From: Haloarcula salinisoli
GTDB taxonomy: Archaea; Halobacteriota; Halobacteria; Halobacteriales; Haloarculaceae
NCBI RefSeq assembly: GCF_019599405.1
Contig: NZ_RKLQ01000004.1
Location: 1 to 64,000 of the forward strand
Direction: 5' to 3'
Length of the DNA stretch: 64,000 nt
The first letter of the stretch is position 1, and each line of letters begins with the position of its first letter. The notes beneath the pieces were generated by a model. It was given only the letters and a program-made list of their open reading frames with translations, did no database searches and had not been told where the DNA came from. Below, piece by piece: positions 43,596 through 53,628 of the stretch. A program made the translations under genes and the position numbers.

Positions 43596-45951
43596 GGAGG
43601 GGAAATCGCCCTTCGCTCGTATCTTGTCCTGCTCGAGGACTTGGTCGCACTCGGTGGCCGCCTTTCGACAGAGGCTCATCCTCGCTGTCCTGCTTCCAGC
43701 TATCGTTTTCAGTTCAGTCACGATGCCCGTCAGCGCGACTTCGCTTGACCCTATCTACGAAGTCCCGACACCCAGTCCCGGTGTAGAAACGTTCCACGAC
43801 GAGACTTTTCGGATTCTGGCGAATAACGACGAAGACGTCTCACCATCGTATTTTGACTCAGATCCAGGTAGTGATGAGACATATCTTGGGTATCCCAGTG
43901 CGCTTGGTGATGAAGTAATGCCGTCCGCAGATGCACTCTACGCGACGACGACTGGCGATGTTTACCGGACGCATCTCTCTGATTCTGTGCCTATCCCATA
44001 TCAGGATGAGTGGATCACGTTTACCGAATGGAAACGCTCGGGTGGAACACCAGCCAGATTTTACCCAGTTAGCTCTGATTCGACGGTCCCAACAGACGCC
44101 TCTGGGCAGTGGCAAGTCGTCACTCGAAACCGGAACCTAGAGCCCCGGACGGTCTACAACGCGCAAGTCTACAGGAATCCTCTCACCGACGAGCTTGAGA
44201 TACTGAACTCCGATGATGCACTGGTCTATACCGCTCGCAGTGCGACCATTCAGGAGCGGTATCTGCACATTCGGGACCAGTATTTGCAATACAGCGCTGA
44301 TTCCTCCAGAGCAGTCGTCCCGATGTTTGGTGGGGAAGAGGTATATCCCACAGCAAGCGGTGGGTCCGTTCCGCTCCCACACGGGCCCGGTAGCTCTGAA
44401 ACAATATCGGATGCCTGGATTGGGATTTCCGATGTTCGGGAGAGCGCGTGGTATCGTGACTCCTACGTCACTGATAACGCCGACCTCGGTGCGTACATTT
44501 TGTACGACTATCGGGCCAATGCCCCCGATGACTTCACGAGAAGGTCCAGCTGTACCCGTACTCACACCGTCACCCGAACAGTCACAGTTGGGAACGAAAC
44601 AAAGACTGTCACGGATACGCATACGCACAGGTATCCCCGGACTCGATGGGCTGAGTTCGACCTCGTGGATTCGAGTGCGACCGTCACTTCCGTCTCCTTA
44701 GACGGGCCCGCCTACGATGTTGACTCCGCACTCGTCGAACATGAGCAAGGCATCTGGATGGCGACCGATGGAGAAAGAGACCGCTCTGCTGAGTTTGCCC
44801 CCGGTGAATACACGCTCACCGCGACTCTAGAAGTTGAGTCCGAGGTCGAAGCCCGGTGGGGTGTACGGAGTAGCCGATGTAGTGAGTATGAACGCTCTCA
44901 GAGCTATACCCGGACGCTTACTCGAAGTCACTCCGTCCCGGTGACTATCGTCGACACAGACGCGTCGGGTCTTGAGATAGATGTCACCGTCCTCGACGGC
45001 GTCGAATCGGACCGGACAATCGTACAATGGGATGGGGACCAGGACCTCACTGGCGCTCCGTGGAGCTCGATCGAACTCGAAATTGGCGACGCCACTTTCA
45101 GTGTTGATTCACCGTGGCGATTCTACGGGGTCTCACAGACCACGCACGTTGAGGAACGGGGCGGTAGTGATAGCGAGACATATCCCGTTACTCACACCCA
45201 GGGTGACGCCTGGCCTGCGCTCGTCCATTCGGTGACGAGCGTCGGTAACGTGTCCGTCTCCGCGGCCTATGGGCCAGATGGTGAGTACGGTGGCTTATGG
45301 ATTGAAGAGGAGACCGTGATTGACGAGGAAATTCCGGGAACAGAGCTACCCGCGGGTGTCGTCGACGAAGCCAACGGTTCACCGACGTATCTGTTCGAGA
45401 GGCTCGAAGGGGAATTCAGGCCACGAGATGCAAGAGTCGACGAAGCGCTGAATGTTCGGGCCTCGACGGTCTTCGATACCCAGGTTCCGGATGCGAATAT
45501 CGACGCCCATATCGTGACGTCTGAACTTTCAGAACTGGTCGTTGCCGATACCGTGCCGGGAGACGATACCAGCGACGGGCGTGTTCTCCTCCGGTTAACT
45601 GATACCGATGGAAATCCAGTACCGAACCGCGAGATTTCACTTAGCGGTGCCGTCGACGAGACCGTTACGACGAATGGAGACGGTGAAGCGTGGACGACGC
45701 TCGATGGGCCATATCTTCGCGCTTCGTATTCTGGCGATGATCTGGCTGGTAGTGATGGGCGATACTACGAGGGCGATTTCACGACCTATATGGCGCCTTA
45801 TTCGTACGATGGCTGGGGAGCAACAGGGACGGTTGAACGGTATCTTGAGGCGGCTATCGGCAGCGTGCTCATGTTCGTCGAATGGATTGCGCTCGGACTC
45901 CTGGCCTTCTGGTGGCGAAAATATATCAGCAGGAGAGAGGCCCCCCAATGA
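43579..45951 (+). CDS. Large secreted, membrane-anchored surface protein of the secretion cluster
   Basis: 790 residues. A signal-type hydrophobic segment (LILAVLLPAIVFSSVTMPVS, ending VSATS) is at residues ~33-54, followed by a long extracellular beta-rich region with Thr/Ser-rich stretches. An Ig-like bacterial/archaeal fold lies near residues 670-730 (RLTDTDGNPVPNREISLSG, then TTNGDGEAWTTL). One C-terminal helix (AAIGSVLMFVEWIALGLLAF) anchors it, with a short Arg-rich cytosolic end. The position suggests a surface contact or channel component. No enzyme motif is seen; two small Cys pairs may form disulfides. Confidence 0.75.
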   Translation: MSSPGEEGKSPFARILSCSRTWSHSVAAFRQRLILAVLLPAIVFSSVTMPVSATSLDPIYEVPTPSPGVETFHDETFRILANNDEDVSPSYFDSDPGSDETYLGYPSALGDEVMPSADALYATTTGDVYRTHLSDSVPIPYQDEWITFTEWKRSGGTPARFYPVSSDSTVPTDASGQWQVVTRNRNLEPRTVYNAQVYRNPLTDELEILNSDDALVYTARSATIQERYLHIRDQYLQYSADSSRAVVPMFGGEEVYPTASGGSVPLPHGPGSSETISDAWIGISDVRESAWYRDSYVTDNADLGAYILYDYRANAPDDFTRRSSCTRTHTVTRTVTVGNETKTVTDTHTHRYPRTRWAEFDLVDSSATVTSVSLDGPAYDVDSALVEHEQGIWMATDGERDRSAEFAPGEYTLTATLEVESEVEARWGVRSSRCSEYERSQSYTRTLTRSHSVPVTIVDTDASGLEIDVTVLDGVESDRTIVQWDGDQDLTGAPWSSIELEIGDATFSVDSPWRFYGVSQTTHVEERGGSDSETYPVTHTQGDAWPALVHSVTSVGNVSVSAAYGPDGEYGGLWIEEETVIDEEIPGTELPAGVVDEANGSPTYLFERLEGEFRPRDARVDEALNVRASTVFDTQVPDANIDAHIVTSELSELVVADTVPGDDTSDGRVLLRLTDTDGNPVPNREISLSGAVDETVTTNGDGEAWTTLDGPYLRASYSGDDLAGSDGRYYEGDFTTYMAPYSYDGWGATGTVERYLEAAIGSVLMFVEWIALGLLAFWWRKYISRREAPQ

Positions 45952-45999
45952 CGAGCGAATCCGGTTGCTGTGATTTGACTAGTGTCGTGAGGCAACTCC

Positions 46000-46506
46000 A
46001 TGTCTAGCGTCGACGGCCTCGTGGCACCTGCTGAAGCGCTTGCGACGATTGCTAATGTGCTTGGGTACTACGGGACGCTTATCGCGCTCATCGTCGGTCT
46101 CGTCGGATGGGTGAGTGCGACCCGAGATCCCGAGAGACAAGTTCGCTTCCGTGGGATGGCTATTGCTGGTGCTCTGGGGCACTTGGTTATCATCGGCGTT
46201 GAAGCGCTCTATGCGACAATCCGCTTCATCATGGGGACTGAGTTCCTGCCCGATGGCTGGCCGTATGGGGCATCTCTCTCTGCATCGGGAGAGAATGATC
46301 TGATACTCCTTTCAGAAGCGCTCAGTGGGTTGCTGTATCACCTGGGCCTGGCGATATTCATCATTGGCATCACTGCGTGGGCCTTCGGACATATCGGGCG
46401 CGAAGGATCGCTCAGGAGCAACACTGGGGTGACTCTTGGGCTGGTGATGATTGCTACCTCGATTGGCGGGAATCTGTTCAGTGTATTTGCCTATATCCTG
46501 CTGTGA
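46000..46506 (+). CDS. Secretion-cluster membrane protein, four helices
   Basis: 168 residues. Helices at ANVLGYYGTLIALIVGLVGW, MAIAGALGHLVIIGVEAL, GLLYHLGLAIFIIGITAWAF and TLGLVMIATSIGGNLF. The GLxxxIxGxxAWA-like helix resembles that of the protein at 43128-43595. It follows the surface protein by 48 bp and is closed by a hairpin with a T-rich stretch, so 43128-46506 probably is one transcript. Confidence 0.65.
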   Translation: MSSVDGLVAPAEALATIANVLGYYGTLIALIVGLVGWVSATRDPERQVRFRGMAIAGALGHLVIIGVEALYATIRFIMGTEFLPDGWPYGASLSASGENDLILLSEALSGLLYHLGLAIFIIGITAWAFGHIGREGSLRSNTGVTLGLVMIATSIGGNLFSVFAYILL

Positions 46507-46510
46507 ACCG

Positions 46511-46552
46511 CCTCGGAGGTTGAGCCCCGAGGAACTCATCTTATTTTTCTCT
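46511..46552 (+). terminator. Hairpin plus T-rich tract after the membrane operon
   Basis: CCTCGG (46511-46516) pairs with CCGAGG (46527-46532) just after the stop at 46506, and is followed by CTTATTTTTCT. Archaeal termination depends mainly on the T-tract, so this is a likely end for the 43128-46506 transcript. The rest of the 300-bp gap to the next gene shows nothing definite. Confidence 0.5.
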
Positions 46553-46806
46553 GTAGAATTAGTGAGCGGTCTTCTGATGAAAACACGAGACATACCTATG
46601 TCTGGAATATGCGAACCATCGAGATCATTTCAGTCAGACCGTGCGAGATCCAGAGGGTGTAGTCAGCAAGGTGAGTGACTTCGATACTGACGGTCTGAAA
46701 CTCCCTTTAGATAGAATATTGCGTTGTATAGTCGATGCTACCCCAGATAAATTACCCGTCGGGTCGCCCTACACAGACCTATATTGATAGAAAACGATAG
46801 GGAGTC

Positions 46807-47031
46807 ATGGATTCGAACTCGCACGGAACCATTGCTCTCGGACTTGGGCTTGGAAACGCTCTCGGGGCCGGTATCGGGGTGGCTATCGGCGCTATCACTG
46901 GCGAGATGCCCTTCTGGTTGGGTCTCGGTATTGGGCTCGGAACAAGTATGGGAACCGCGATGGGTGTCGTATTTTCCCGGGGAGGAAACGCTGGTGAAAC
47001 GGATGAGACAGAGAGTCTAAAATCCGTCTAA
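46807..47031 (+). CDS. Small Gly-rich membrane protein
   Basis: 74 residues. Two hydrophobic segments with dense small-residue spacing (GLGLGNALGAGIGVAIGA, then GLGIGLGTSMGTAMGVVF) and a polar acidic tail. The pattern recalls glycine-zipper membrane proteins that oligomerise tightly. The function is unknown. It lies among secretion genes but has 300 bp before it and 184 bp after it, so it is probably transcribed alone. Confidence 0.55.
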   Translation: MDSNSHGTIALGLGLGNALGAGIGVAIGAITGEMPFWLGLGIGLGTSMGTAMGVVFSRGGNAGETDETESLKSV

Positions 47032-47215
47032 TCGGCTATACTGGTACTATTCGGCGGTTTTAGAAGCTTATTGCCGACTAACGCTCTGTATTGGGCACAC
47101 GGATATTAACCGGCACTATGCAATTTAAAACGGCACTGTTGCTTGCATGCAAGTCGATATTAGTAAGAGACAGCGTATTAACCATTAAAAGCTATAAGAG
47201 AACCGTGATACTGAT

Positions 47216-48052
47216 ATGACTCCAGATTTTCCGAAATCGGGCGATAAAAGCGTCAGTATGGTCGGTATCGTCAGTTTCCTCTTTCTGACGTTCGCTTGGT
47301 CGTGGGGATTCTGGGGGTCGAAAATCCTTCTCGAAATGGGTGTTGTCGAGGGGGTCCCGGTCCTTCCGAACCTGGGCGCATTCGGTCCGACCGTCGCCGC
47401 CGTTCTCCTCATTGCGTACGCAAACGGATTCGACGGAGTACGGCGGCTCGCTTCCCGAGCAATCCAGTTCGACTACCCTCGGAGGTGGCTGCTTGTGGCC
47501 CTGCTGCTCCCACCGGCGATAGTCGGCGGTGCGCTCGCGGTCGCGGTTGCCACCGGCACGACTCCGACGTTTCCCTGGGCAGGCCAACCGATAGTTCTCG
47601 CCATCGCCTTCGTCTGGATCCTTCTGCTGGGTGGGCCGGTTCAAGAAGAGTTTGGCTGGCGTGGCTACCTCCTCGACCCGCTCCAAGAGCGGCTCACCCC
47701 ACTCGGTGGTGGTCTCGCTGTCGGACTCATCTGGGCAATCTGGCATCTCCCACTGTTCTACATCCAGAGCGCGACTATCTACTACCAGAATCCGTTCCTC
47801 GGGTTCGCCGTCTCCATCACCTTACTCTCAGTGCTCATGACGTGGGTGTACAACAGCACGAACGGGAGTCTTCTCCCGGTACTCCTCATGCACACCTCGT
47901 GGAATTGGGCACAGGGAATGTTCCCCATTCTTGAGTCGGATCCAGCGAGCCTCGCGATGGTCGGATTCCTCGCCGCCGCGACCATCCTCGTAGTGGTATA
48001 TACGGGACCGAAACGATTAGGACGATTGGGAAATGTCTCCCGGCCTGAGTGA
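47216..48052 (+). CDS. CPBP-family intramembrane metalloprotease
   Basis: A 278-residue membrane protein with about eight helices and all family motifs: EEFGWRG (EExxxR), AIWHLP (FxxxH-like, His in helix) and HTSWN (HxxxN). These residues build the buried zinc site of Rce1/Abi proteases. Proteins of this family process prenylated or membrane peptides and often accompany bacteriocin or plasmid functions; the substrate here is unknown. Unlike the homologue at 10024-10881, all key residues are kept, so this one should be active. A TATA-like CTATAAGA lies about 25 bp before the ATG. Confidence 0.85.
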   Translation: MTPDFPKSGDKSVSMVGIVSFLFLTFAWSWGFWGSKILLEMGVVEGVPVLPNLGAFGPTVAAVLLIAYANGFDGVRRLASRAIQFDYPRRWLLVALLLPPAIVGGALAVAVATGTTPTFPWAGQPIVLAIAFVWILLLGGPVQEEFGWRGYLLDPLQERLTPLGGGLAVGLIWAIWHLPLFYIQSATIYYQNPFLGFAVSITLLSVLMTWVYNSTNGSLLPVLLMHTSWNWAQGMFPILESDPASLAMVGFLAAATILVVVYTGPKRLGRLGNVSRPE

Positions 48053-48280
48053 TTTCCTTCTCCGCTCGGACTCGAATGCATTCGGGCTCTTAATCAGTTG
48101 TTGGTAAGGTATCCACAGTTAGCTTCGGTCTCTTAGTTCGCGCCCTTAGTAGGTTCTGCAGGTTGCATCAGAAAGAAAGCGAATCTGTCGCGCTGAAATC
48201 ACGCCCTACATTCACGCTAGTGTCGAGAGTTGCCTACGACTGAGGATTCGAAAAGGGCCACTATCCCACAGTATTTGTCT

Positions 48281-48532
48281 CTATTCGTTGTCTTCCTCTA
48301 ATTCCGAGAGTCCAATCGGCAGATGAGGACTTTGCAGCTCTTCACTCTGTGGGAACTTCATCGAGTCGAGAATTTCGTTGAGCGCTTCGTCGTATGACCG
48401 ATTGACGAGCGGGTTCCGGTGCTTGAAAGCCGTCATTCTCGCGTACGTGTCCGGCTTCAGTGGAATATTCTGATAGCGTGGAGTCTTCTTCTGTTCAGCG
48501 TTGGAGTCTGCTTTTCGAGTATTTGCTGACAT
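48281..48532 (-). CDS. Small ribbon-helix-helix-like protein, possible regulator
   Basis: 83 residues. A basic head is followed by YQNIPLKPDTYARMTAFK, a strand plus helix typical of RHH DNA-binding antitoxins, and a second helix NRSYDEALNEILDSM. The tail is acidic. There is no neighbouring toxin. It is divergent from the pilin gene with a 192-bp spacer that contains the TTGTAATATTACAA palindrome, so it is a candidate for the protein that binds that site. Confidence 0.55.
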   Translation of the reverse strand: MSANTRKADSNAEQKKTPRYQNIPLKPDTYARMTAFKHRNPLVNRSYDEALNEILDSMKFPQSEELQSPHLPIGLSELEEDNE

Positions 48533-48655
48533 CTATCGCTCCGGGTAACACATCGCGCTTAGGAGGGTGCGAGTGTATGGCAACTACCTTGGCACAATGA
48601 TGTATTAAACATTTCCACACAAAATCAACACTATCAGTGGGGTAAGGGTGCCATT

Positions 48656-48679
48656 TTGTAATATTACAATAGTTGCAAC
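48656..48679. promoter_or_regulatory. Palindrome and TTACAAnnGTTG box before the pilin gene
   Basis: TTGTAATATTACAA (48656-48669) is a perfect palindrome; its right half starts TTACAATAGTTGCAAC (48664-48679). It sits 45 bp before the pilin ATG and just upstream of TTTGTTTATCATAT, a plausible TATA region, so a bound factor would touch the basal promoter. It matches the site at 43017-43040 and the half-site at 60722-60737. Confidence 0.6.
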
Positions 48680-48724
48680 TTACTTTTGTTTATCATATCG
48701 ACTCTCCTAAAGAAGGACGGGAAA

Positions 48725-49105
48725 ATGAACATCCTCCGAACATCCCGACCGGTCAAGAGCATCTCCACGGCGCTTATCGCACTGCTAGTACTCGTCCCCC
48801 TGATGGTGGCCCCAGTGGCCGCACAGGAGGTTGGTGGTGACCCGGATGACGTCACTGGCGATGCAGGCACAGATAACTTCGAAGGAATCCTGAACAACAT
48901 GTACGATGTCGTGATGACTGGCCTCCGCTATGTGGGTCTCATCGCGCTCGCTGCCGGTGGTGTCCTCTACTTCACTGCCCGCAAGAACAGTGACAGAGCT
49001 GAGAACGGCATGAAAATCGGTATCGGTGGAGCTGCACTCACGCTGTTCTACTTCGGCATGAACACCGTCATCGGCCTCCTCGAATACATCGCTGGAGGGG
49101 CGTAA
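48725..49105 (+). CDS. VirB2/TrbC-like pilin subunit precursor
   Basis: 126 residues from ATG 48725. A basic start and hydrophobic signal (STALIALLVLVPLMVAPVAA, ending AQE) suggest cleavage after AVAA or nearby. Two further hydrophobic helices (GLRYVGLIALAAGGVLYFTA and a second GIGGAALTLFYFGMNTVIG) have a short charged loop between them. Signal plus two helices in about 90 mature residues is the VirB2 pilin design. It stands just before the coupling ATPase gene and has its own promoter box. Confidence 0.75.
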   Translation: MNILRTSRPVKSISTALIALLVLVPLMVAPVAAQEVGGDPDDVTGDAGTDNFEGILNNMYDVVMTGLRYVGLIALAAGGVLYFTARKNSDRAENGMKIGIGGAALTLFYFGMNTVIGLLEYIAGGA

Positions 49106-49365
49106 TCGTCCCCAGCCGAGAGCTGGGACTCAGCCATCATCCAGAGTGCAGTACCGAGTATAATCACAACGAAGCCCACTCACGAGGTCCGGACACCGAG
49201 GCCTTGCACTTCTGTGGGCATTATCGAGCAGTCTCAGCACTCACACTGTGACTGACATACTACAGTAATGATTGAAACCGAAATCCACCGACAGAACACC
49301 ATCTGGTGCAAGAATTCGAGCGTTACACAGCCCAGTGAAAGCTGGTTCACACTCAACAGAATAGG

Positions 49366-52300
49366 GTGGGTGCTGTGACGCCTTCGCCAGACGACGATGA
49401 GAGCGCCGGCGGCGATCCGAATAGTGGGTACAACGGCATATTCAGCGGCAAGGGCATTGACGTCCGCCGCGCGAAGAAGCTTGACTCTCATGTATCGGAT
49501 GGTCAGGACAGCTCAAACGCTGGATCCGTGTCTCCTGGGCGTTTCACTGAGGCACATAGAAGCGAGGAACGGAATCTACCAGCGCCAGCTGATGAGGAAG
49601 ATGGTGACGACTCTGTTGACCTCTCTGAGGAGGAGAGGGAGAGTGAGGAGACAGTCGAGCCGTATGATCCAGCAACGGATGACATCGGCCCTGGAAAAGC
49701 CCTCGGGGACCCAATCGAAGCACGCCCGTATATCCATATCTCCCCTGCCCGTGAGCAAGTGACGCCCGGGAACGTGGTGAGTGGGCTCTTTGGATTGTAC
49801 CGGGCTGGTGTCACCAATACCTCTCGTTTCAATCTCCTCTCCACCTTCGGACTGAAGAACTACGATAAGACGTTCGAGTTCATCATCCACAAACCCCGGG
49901 CGACGAAGCGTTTCGACTTCTATCTTTCTGCGACACCGTACGATGCGACCTCGTTCAAGAATCTCGCCGCAAACGTGCGGGCGATGTACCCAGAAAGCTT
50001 CGAGTTCGAGATTGTCCCGTTCAACCAAGTCGCGGCGTTCGCTTCGAACGACGGTAATGCCCAGGTCGGCGGTCGACGAATCGCTGCCCTAGACGACATC
50101 GAAGATCTCGAACGACTCGATGGATTCGCTGACCCTTCGGTTTTCGAGCATCACGAAATCGGTGGGGGCAACGAGCCAACACCTGACGAGGCAGAGCAGT
50201 CACTGCACTTGGACGGCGTCCCGTTGCGACCGCGAAAGGTGCCACCAGAGAAACGCCCCGCTATCGTACAGTGGGAGGGCGTCCCCCGAAAGGGACTCGA
50301 CTGGATGACGCTCATTCAACCGTTCAGCGATATCGACATGGACGTCAATGACCAGTACCGCTCTCCTCTGAGTGTCTTGCTGGAGCAGGCAGTTCACACT
50401 GACGACCCGTTCGTGTTTCAGGCCGTCTTCTCTCCACGAAAGGACTGGACCGACGAGGCCGAAGAACACAAACGCGACCTCAAGATGGGCAACTATGGGG
50501 CACTCTCTGCAGCGACGAACGAGATGTCTCGCCAGCTCTTTGGAAGCAGTGACCAGGAACGCCAGAATCTCCACCGAGGAGAAATCCCTGAGCAAGTCGG
50601 TGGGACGCTCAACGATGGCGATTCCAAGAAAACGACGGGCTCTCGGATGGCACAGATCGACCACAAGCAACCGACCACGACGTTCGACCTGACGCTTCGG
50701 GCAGCCTCTGACCCAGATACCGTCCAGAGTATCTCGAACGCGTTCACCAGCCTATCAGGCCCATATTACGGGATTGAGGGCAAGATACTCGATCAGAGTG
50801 ACAAGCCCTTCTCGCAACTGTGCCACGCACGGCAGAACAGAGAGAGCGCGCTGAGCGGGCTCTTGAGCAATCGGTCCCCTATCATTGTTGTTTCTCCTGA
50901 TGAGTTAGCGAACTTCGTGGTCGCTCCCAGTACGGATGCGTTGCCTCGGGCGAGTCGGGGGTCATCTGGCGGCTCGCCGGATGCACGAGCGCCGCTTACA
51001 GCGACTGACGAGGATATGCTGTCGAAATACGACACTGGGATGCACATCGGCAGTGCAGAAACGGCTGTCGAAAACCGGCCAGACATCCCGATTCGACTGT
51101 CTGCAGAGCAACTCACCCATCACATTCTCCGAGCAGCGACGACGGGTGGCGGCAAGACGACCGCGATGATCAACGATGCCCTCAGCGCCTACGGAGCATT
51201 CGATGGGCCGACGTTCATCTTCGACAAGAAAGGTGGCTCAATGAGCGAGGAGTACAAACGGGCCCACTTCCACAAATTCGGCTCGCTGGACAACGTTATT
51301 CATCTCCCAGTCCCCGGCCCTGAAGAAGAAGTCCTCGCGTTCCCCTACTTCGATATTCGACCCCAGCTGGCTGCAGGCGTGAGTCGAACCGTCGCAGTCC
51401 AAGAGAAAATCGACCGCTACAACGAGCTCCTGGTGTATGTTCTCGGGAGCGAACTGACGCAGCAAGCGTTCGTGGCACAAGAGATTCTCAACAACCTAAT
51501 CAAAGCTCTCTTCGACCCCGAATACGGCCGCGATGCTTGGCCGATAGAGGACCTTCTGAAGGCTGCGTTCGAAATGCAGGAAGGAGAGATCCCGGAGGTG
51601 AGCGACGATACACTGCGTCTCACTCTGTCCCGTCATCTCCATGCCGATGAACAGCGCTTCCAGACGTCTATCGACGCCGTAATGAACCGGATTACGAAGC
51701 TCGCTGAGAGGAGTTTCATCTGGCGAATCCTGAATTTCGTGCCCGAGTGGGACGACGAGGCTGGGGCTTACGCTGACCAGTCGCCAATGTTCGACATCCA
51801 GGACCTGCTGGACTCACGGAGCGTGGTCCTCATCGACACTGGTGACCTGCGGCCAGCTTCGAGCAACCTCTTCACATTCATGCTGCTGGATTATATCTGG
51901 AGCGGGGCACGGCTACGCCACCGAATCGGTGAAACGCCCAGTGTGCGTGACGACTACGTAATCAACCTGATCATCGACGAGGCAGCACCCCTCCTCCAGT
52001 CGGAACTGGTCCGGGACGATATGATTCCAGACGGACGAGAGTTCGGACTCGCACTGGAGGTTATCGTCCACTTCGCTGAGCAGGTGAAAGCCGACGCGCT
52101 GGACGTCGCGAGCTACAAAGAGATTCTTCGCAATATCAACACCAAACTCATCGGGAAACTGGCTGTCGACGACGAACTTGTCATGACTCTCTTTCACGAA
52201 GGGATTGAGTCTGAAGAGCTCGTGGACCGAATCACGTCGCTTCCGCGTGGTGAGTGGGTCGCACAACTACCCGATACAGGCTTCATGACCGATATTCCTG

Positions 52301-53586
52301 AGCTGGTGACGCTCCTCCCTGTAGACATTCCGGCCGGCCACACCGCTTCGGGTGACCCTGTGACGGAAGAGACAGTCTCGCCGTATGGGATTCTGTATAG
52401 CGATGCAGCCGATGAAATGTCACGACGAACTCGTGATGACTACTGTCTGTTGCCGGGCAGCAACACGAAACCATCGGCACAGCAAGTCTCGAACGCGCAG
52501 GCAGAACCATCCGGTCCGTCTGTAACGCCAGATGGTCTTCCGCAGTCCCCCGCCACCTCCGGTTCTAGTGGCGACAGCGGCGCGACGAACAATCTCGGCA
52601 CCTCACTTGGCGGTGGGCGCTCACCTACTGCTAAACATGACGAGAAGGGGTCGGCCTCGAAACCTCGAGAAGACGGAGACGAAGACGATGGGGGCACCCA
52701 TCCTCGACCGGTACCAACAGACGATCTCGTCGACGACTTGGACGCGACCAAATCGAGCACCACCAGGGCCACCCGTCCACCTGCCGATTCCGCAGGAACC
52801 AAACCAGACTCAGAGCCGGTTCCGAATCAGCAGAAGGCCGATTCGGGGGGCAAAGGTGAATCTCCCGATGGTGGTCCCAATGCCGATTCAGAAATAGATA
52901 CGACCCTGTCAGTTGACGAACGGAGGTTCCTCACCGAGGTCGTTACCACGGTCAACGGTCGACATCCTACGTTCGATATCCTCGATTCGATGGCAGCAAT
53001 CAAAAATCAGTTCTCTGATATAGATTTAGAGAAGCTGGAGGACCTCGGCTATCTGGAGGTGCACGAAGACCTGAGCCGGATTTACTACACTGTCACTGGT
53101 GACGGGCAGATGGCCTGTGGTGCATCCGTCGCTACTGGAGAGAACCAGGGAGATGTGAATGAGAAGACCGTCCACAAGGTACTGGTAGAGGCCTTAGCAC
53201 GGTCGCTCGCGAACGACCGAACCAACCAGTACTTCATCAGCAAATATTCGCTAATCGACGATGGGTCTGCCAAGCCTGACCTCGCGGCCTATGACGGTGA
53301 ACGGTTGGCTCTCATTGGTGAGGCTATATCGAACAGTCCACCCTATCTCATCGTCAAACACTTCGACGATTACAACGCGGTTGCGGCCGAGCGCAAAGTC
53401 TGGATAGTGCCGAATATCTCGGTCGCCTGGGAGATTGTTCGAGCCCTATCGAATGCAGGTCGAATTGGTGAACTCCCTGCCAAGCGAGAGGGGCTAACCT
53501 ACGAAGATCTGAACGCTGAAATCTGGGGCGAAAACAGTGACTGGGAGTTCGCCGGCGGACGGGAATTGATCCGTGAACTCGAGTAA
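49366..53586 (+). CDS. Very large VirD4/TraD-like coupling ATPase with C-terminal extra domains
   Basis: 1406 residues. An acidic disordered head (1-120) leads to an alpha/beta region to ~560. The P-loop ATPase has Walker A ATTGGGKTTA (about 594-602) and Walker B LIIDEAAPLL (about 867-876). After a Ser/Pro/Asp-rich linker (~1020-1180) come a winged helix (DERRFLTEVVTTVNG, then LEDLGYLEV) and a final domain with KPDLAAYDGERLALIGEAI that recalls PD-(D/E)XK folds. Coupling proteins deliver DNA-protein substrates to the channel. Starts GTG 49366 or GTG 49375. The preceding 260 bp after the pilin gene hold nothing recognisable. Confidence 0.85.
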   Translation: MGAVTPSPDDDESAGGDPNSGYNGIFSGKGIDVRRAKKLDSHVSDGQDSSNAGSVSPGRFTEAHRSEERNLPAPADEEDGDDSVDLSEEERESEETVEPYDPATDDIGPGKALGDPIEARPYIHISPAREQVTPGNVVSGLFGLYRAGVTNTSRFNLLSTFGLKNYDKTFEFIIHKPRATKRFDFYLSATPYDATSFKNLAANVRAMYPESFEFEIVPFNQVAAFASNDGNAQVGGRRIAALDDIEDLERLDGFADPSVFEHHEIGGGNEPTPDEAEQSLHLDGVPLRPRKVPPEKRPAIVQWEGVPRKGLDWMTLIQPFSDIDMDVNDQYRSPLSVLLEQAVHTDDPFVFQAVFSPRKDWTDEAEEHKRDLKMGNYGALSAATNEMSRQLFGSSDQERQNLHRGEIPEQVGGTLNDGDSKKTTGSRMAQIDHKQPTTTFDLTLRAASDPDTVQSISNAFTSLSGPYYGIEGKILDQSDKPFSQLCHARQNRESALSGLLSNRSPIIVVSPDELANFVVAPSTDALPRASRGSSGGSPDARAPLTATDEDMLSKYDTGMHIGSAETAVENRPDIPIRLSAEQLTHHILRAATTGGGKTTAMINDALSAYGAFDGPTFIFDKKGGSMSEEYKRAHFHKFGSLDNVIHLPVPGPEEEVLAFPYFDIRPQLAAGVSRTVAVQEKIDRYNELLVYVLGSELTQQAFVAQEILNNLIKALFDPEYGRDAWPIEDLLKAAFEMQEGEIPEVSDDTLRLTLSRHLHADEQRFQTSIDAVMNRITKLAERSFIWRILNFVPEWDDEAGAYADQSPMFDIQDLLDSRSVVLIDTGDLRPASSNLFTFMLLDYIWSGARLRHRIGETPSVRDDYVINLIIDEAAPLLQSELVRDDMIPDGREFGLALEVIVHFAEQVKADALDVASYKEILRNINTKLIGKLAVDDELVMTLFHEGIESEELVDRITSLPRGEWVAQLPDTGFMTDIPELVTLLPVDIPAGHTASGDPVTEETVSPYGILYSDAADEMSRRTRDDYCLLPGSNTKPSAQQVSNAQAEPSGPSVTPDGLPQSPATSGSSGDSGATNNLGTSLGGGRSPTAKHDEKGSASKPREDGDEDDGGTHPRPVPTDDLVDDLDATKSSTTRATRPPADSAGTKPDSEPVPNQQKADSGGKGESPDGGPNADSEIDTTLSVDERRFLTEVVTTVNGRHPTFDILDSMAAIKNQFSDIDLEKLEDLGYLEVHEDLSRIYYTVTGDGQMACGASVATGENQGDVNEKTVHKVLVEALARSLANDRTNQYFISKYSLIDDGSAKPDLAAYDGERLALIGEAISNSPPYLIVKHFDDYNAVAAERKVWIVPNISVAWEIVRALSNAGRIGELPAKREGLTYEDLNAEIWGENSDWEFAGGRELIRELE

Positions 53587-53602
53587 CCGCGTGGATACAT
53601 TC

Positions 53603-53628
53603 GCGCGGAAAGTGCGCGTTCCGCGCAC
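53603..53628. repeat. Overlapping alternative hairpins after the coupling ATPase gene
   Basis: GCGCGGAA/TTCCGCGC (53603-53610 and 53619-53626, loop 8) and GTGCGCG/CGCGCAC (53612-53618 and 53622-53628, loop 3) are both perfect and mutually exclusive. They lie 17 bp past the stop, at the head of a 531-bp gene-poor gap (53587-54117). Possible uses are a transfer origin, a terminator or an RNA switch. Confidence 0.5.
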
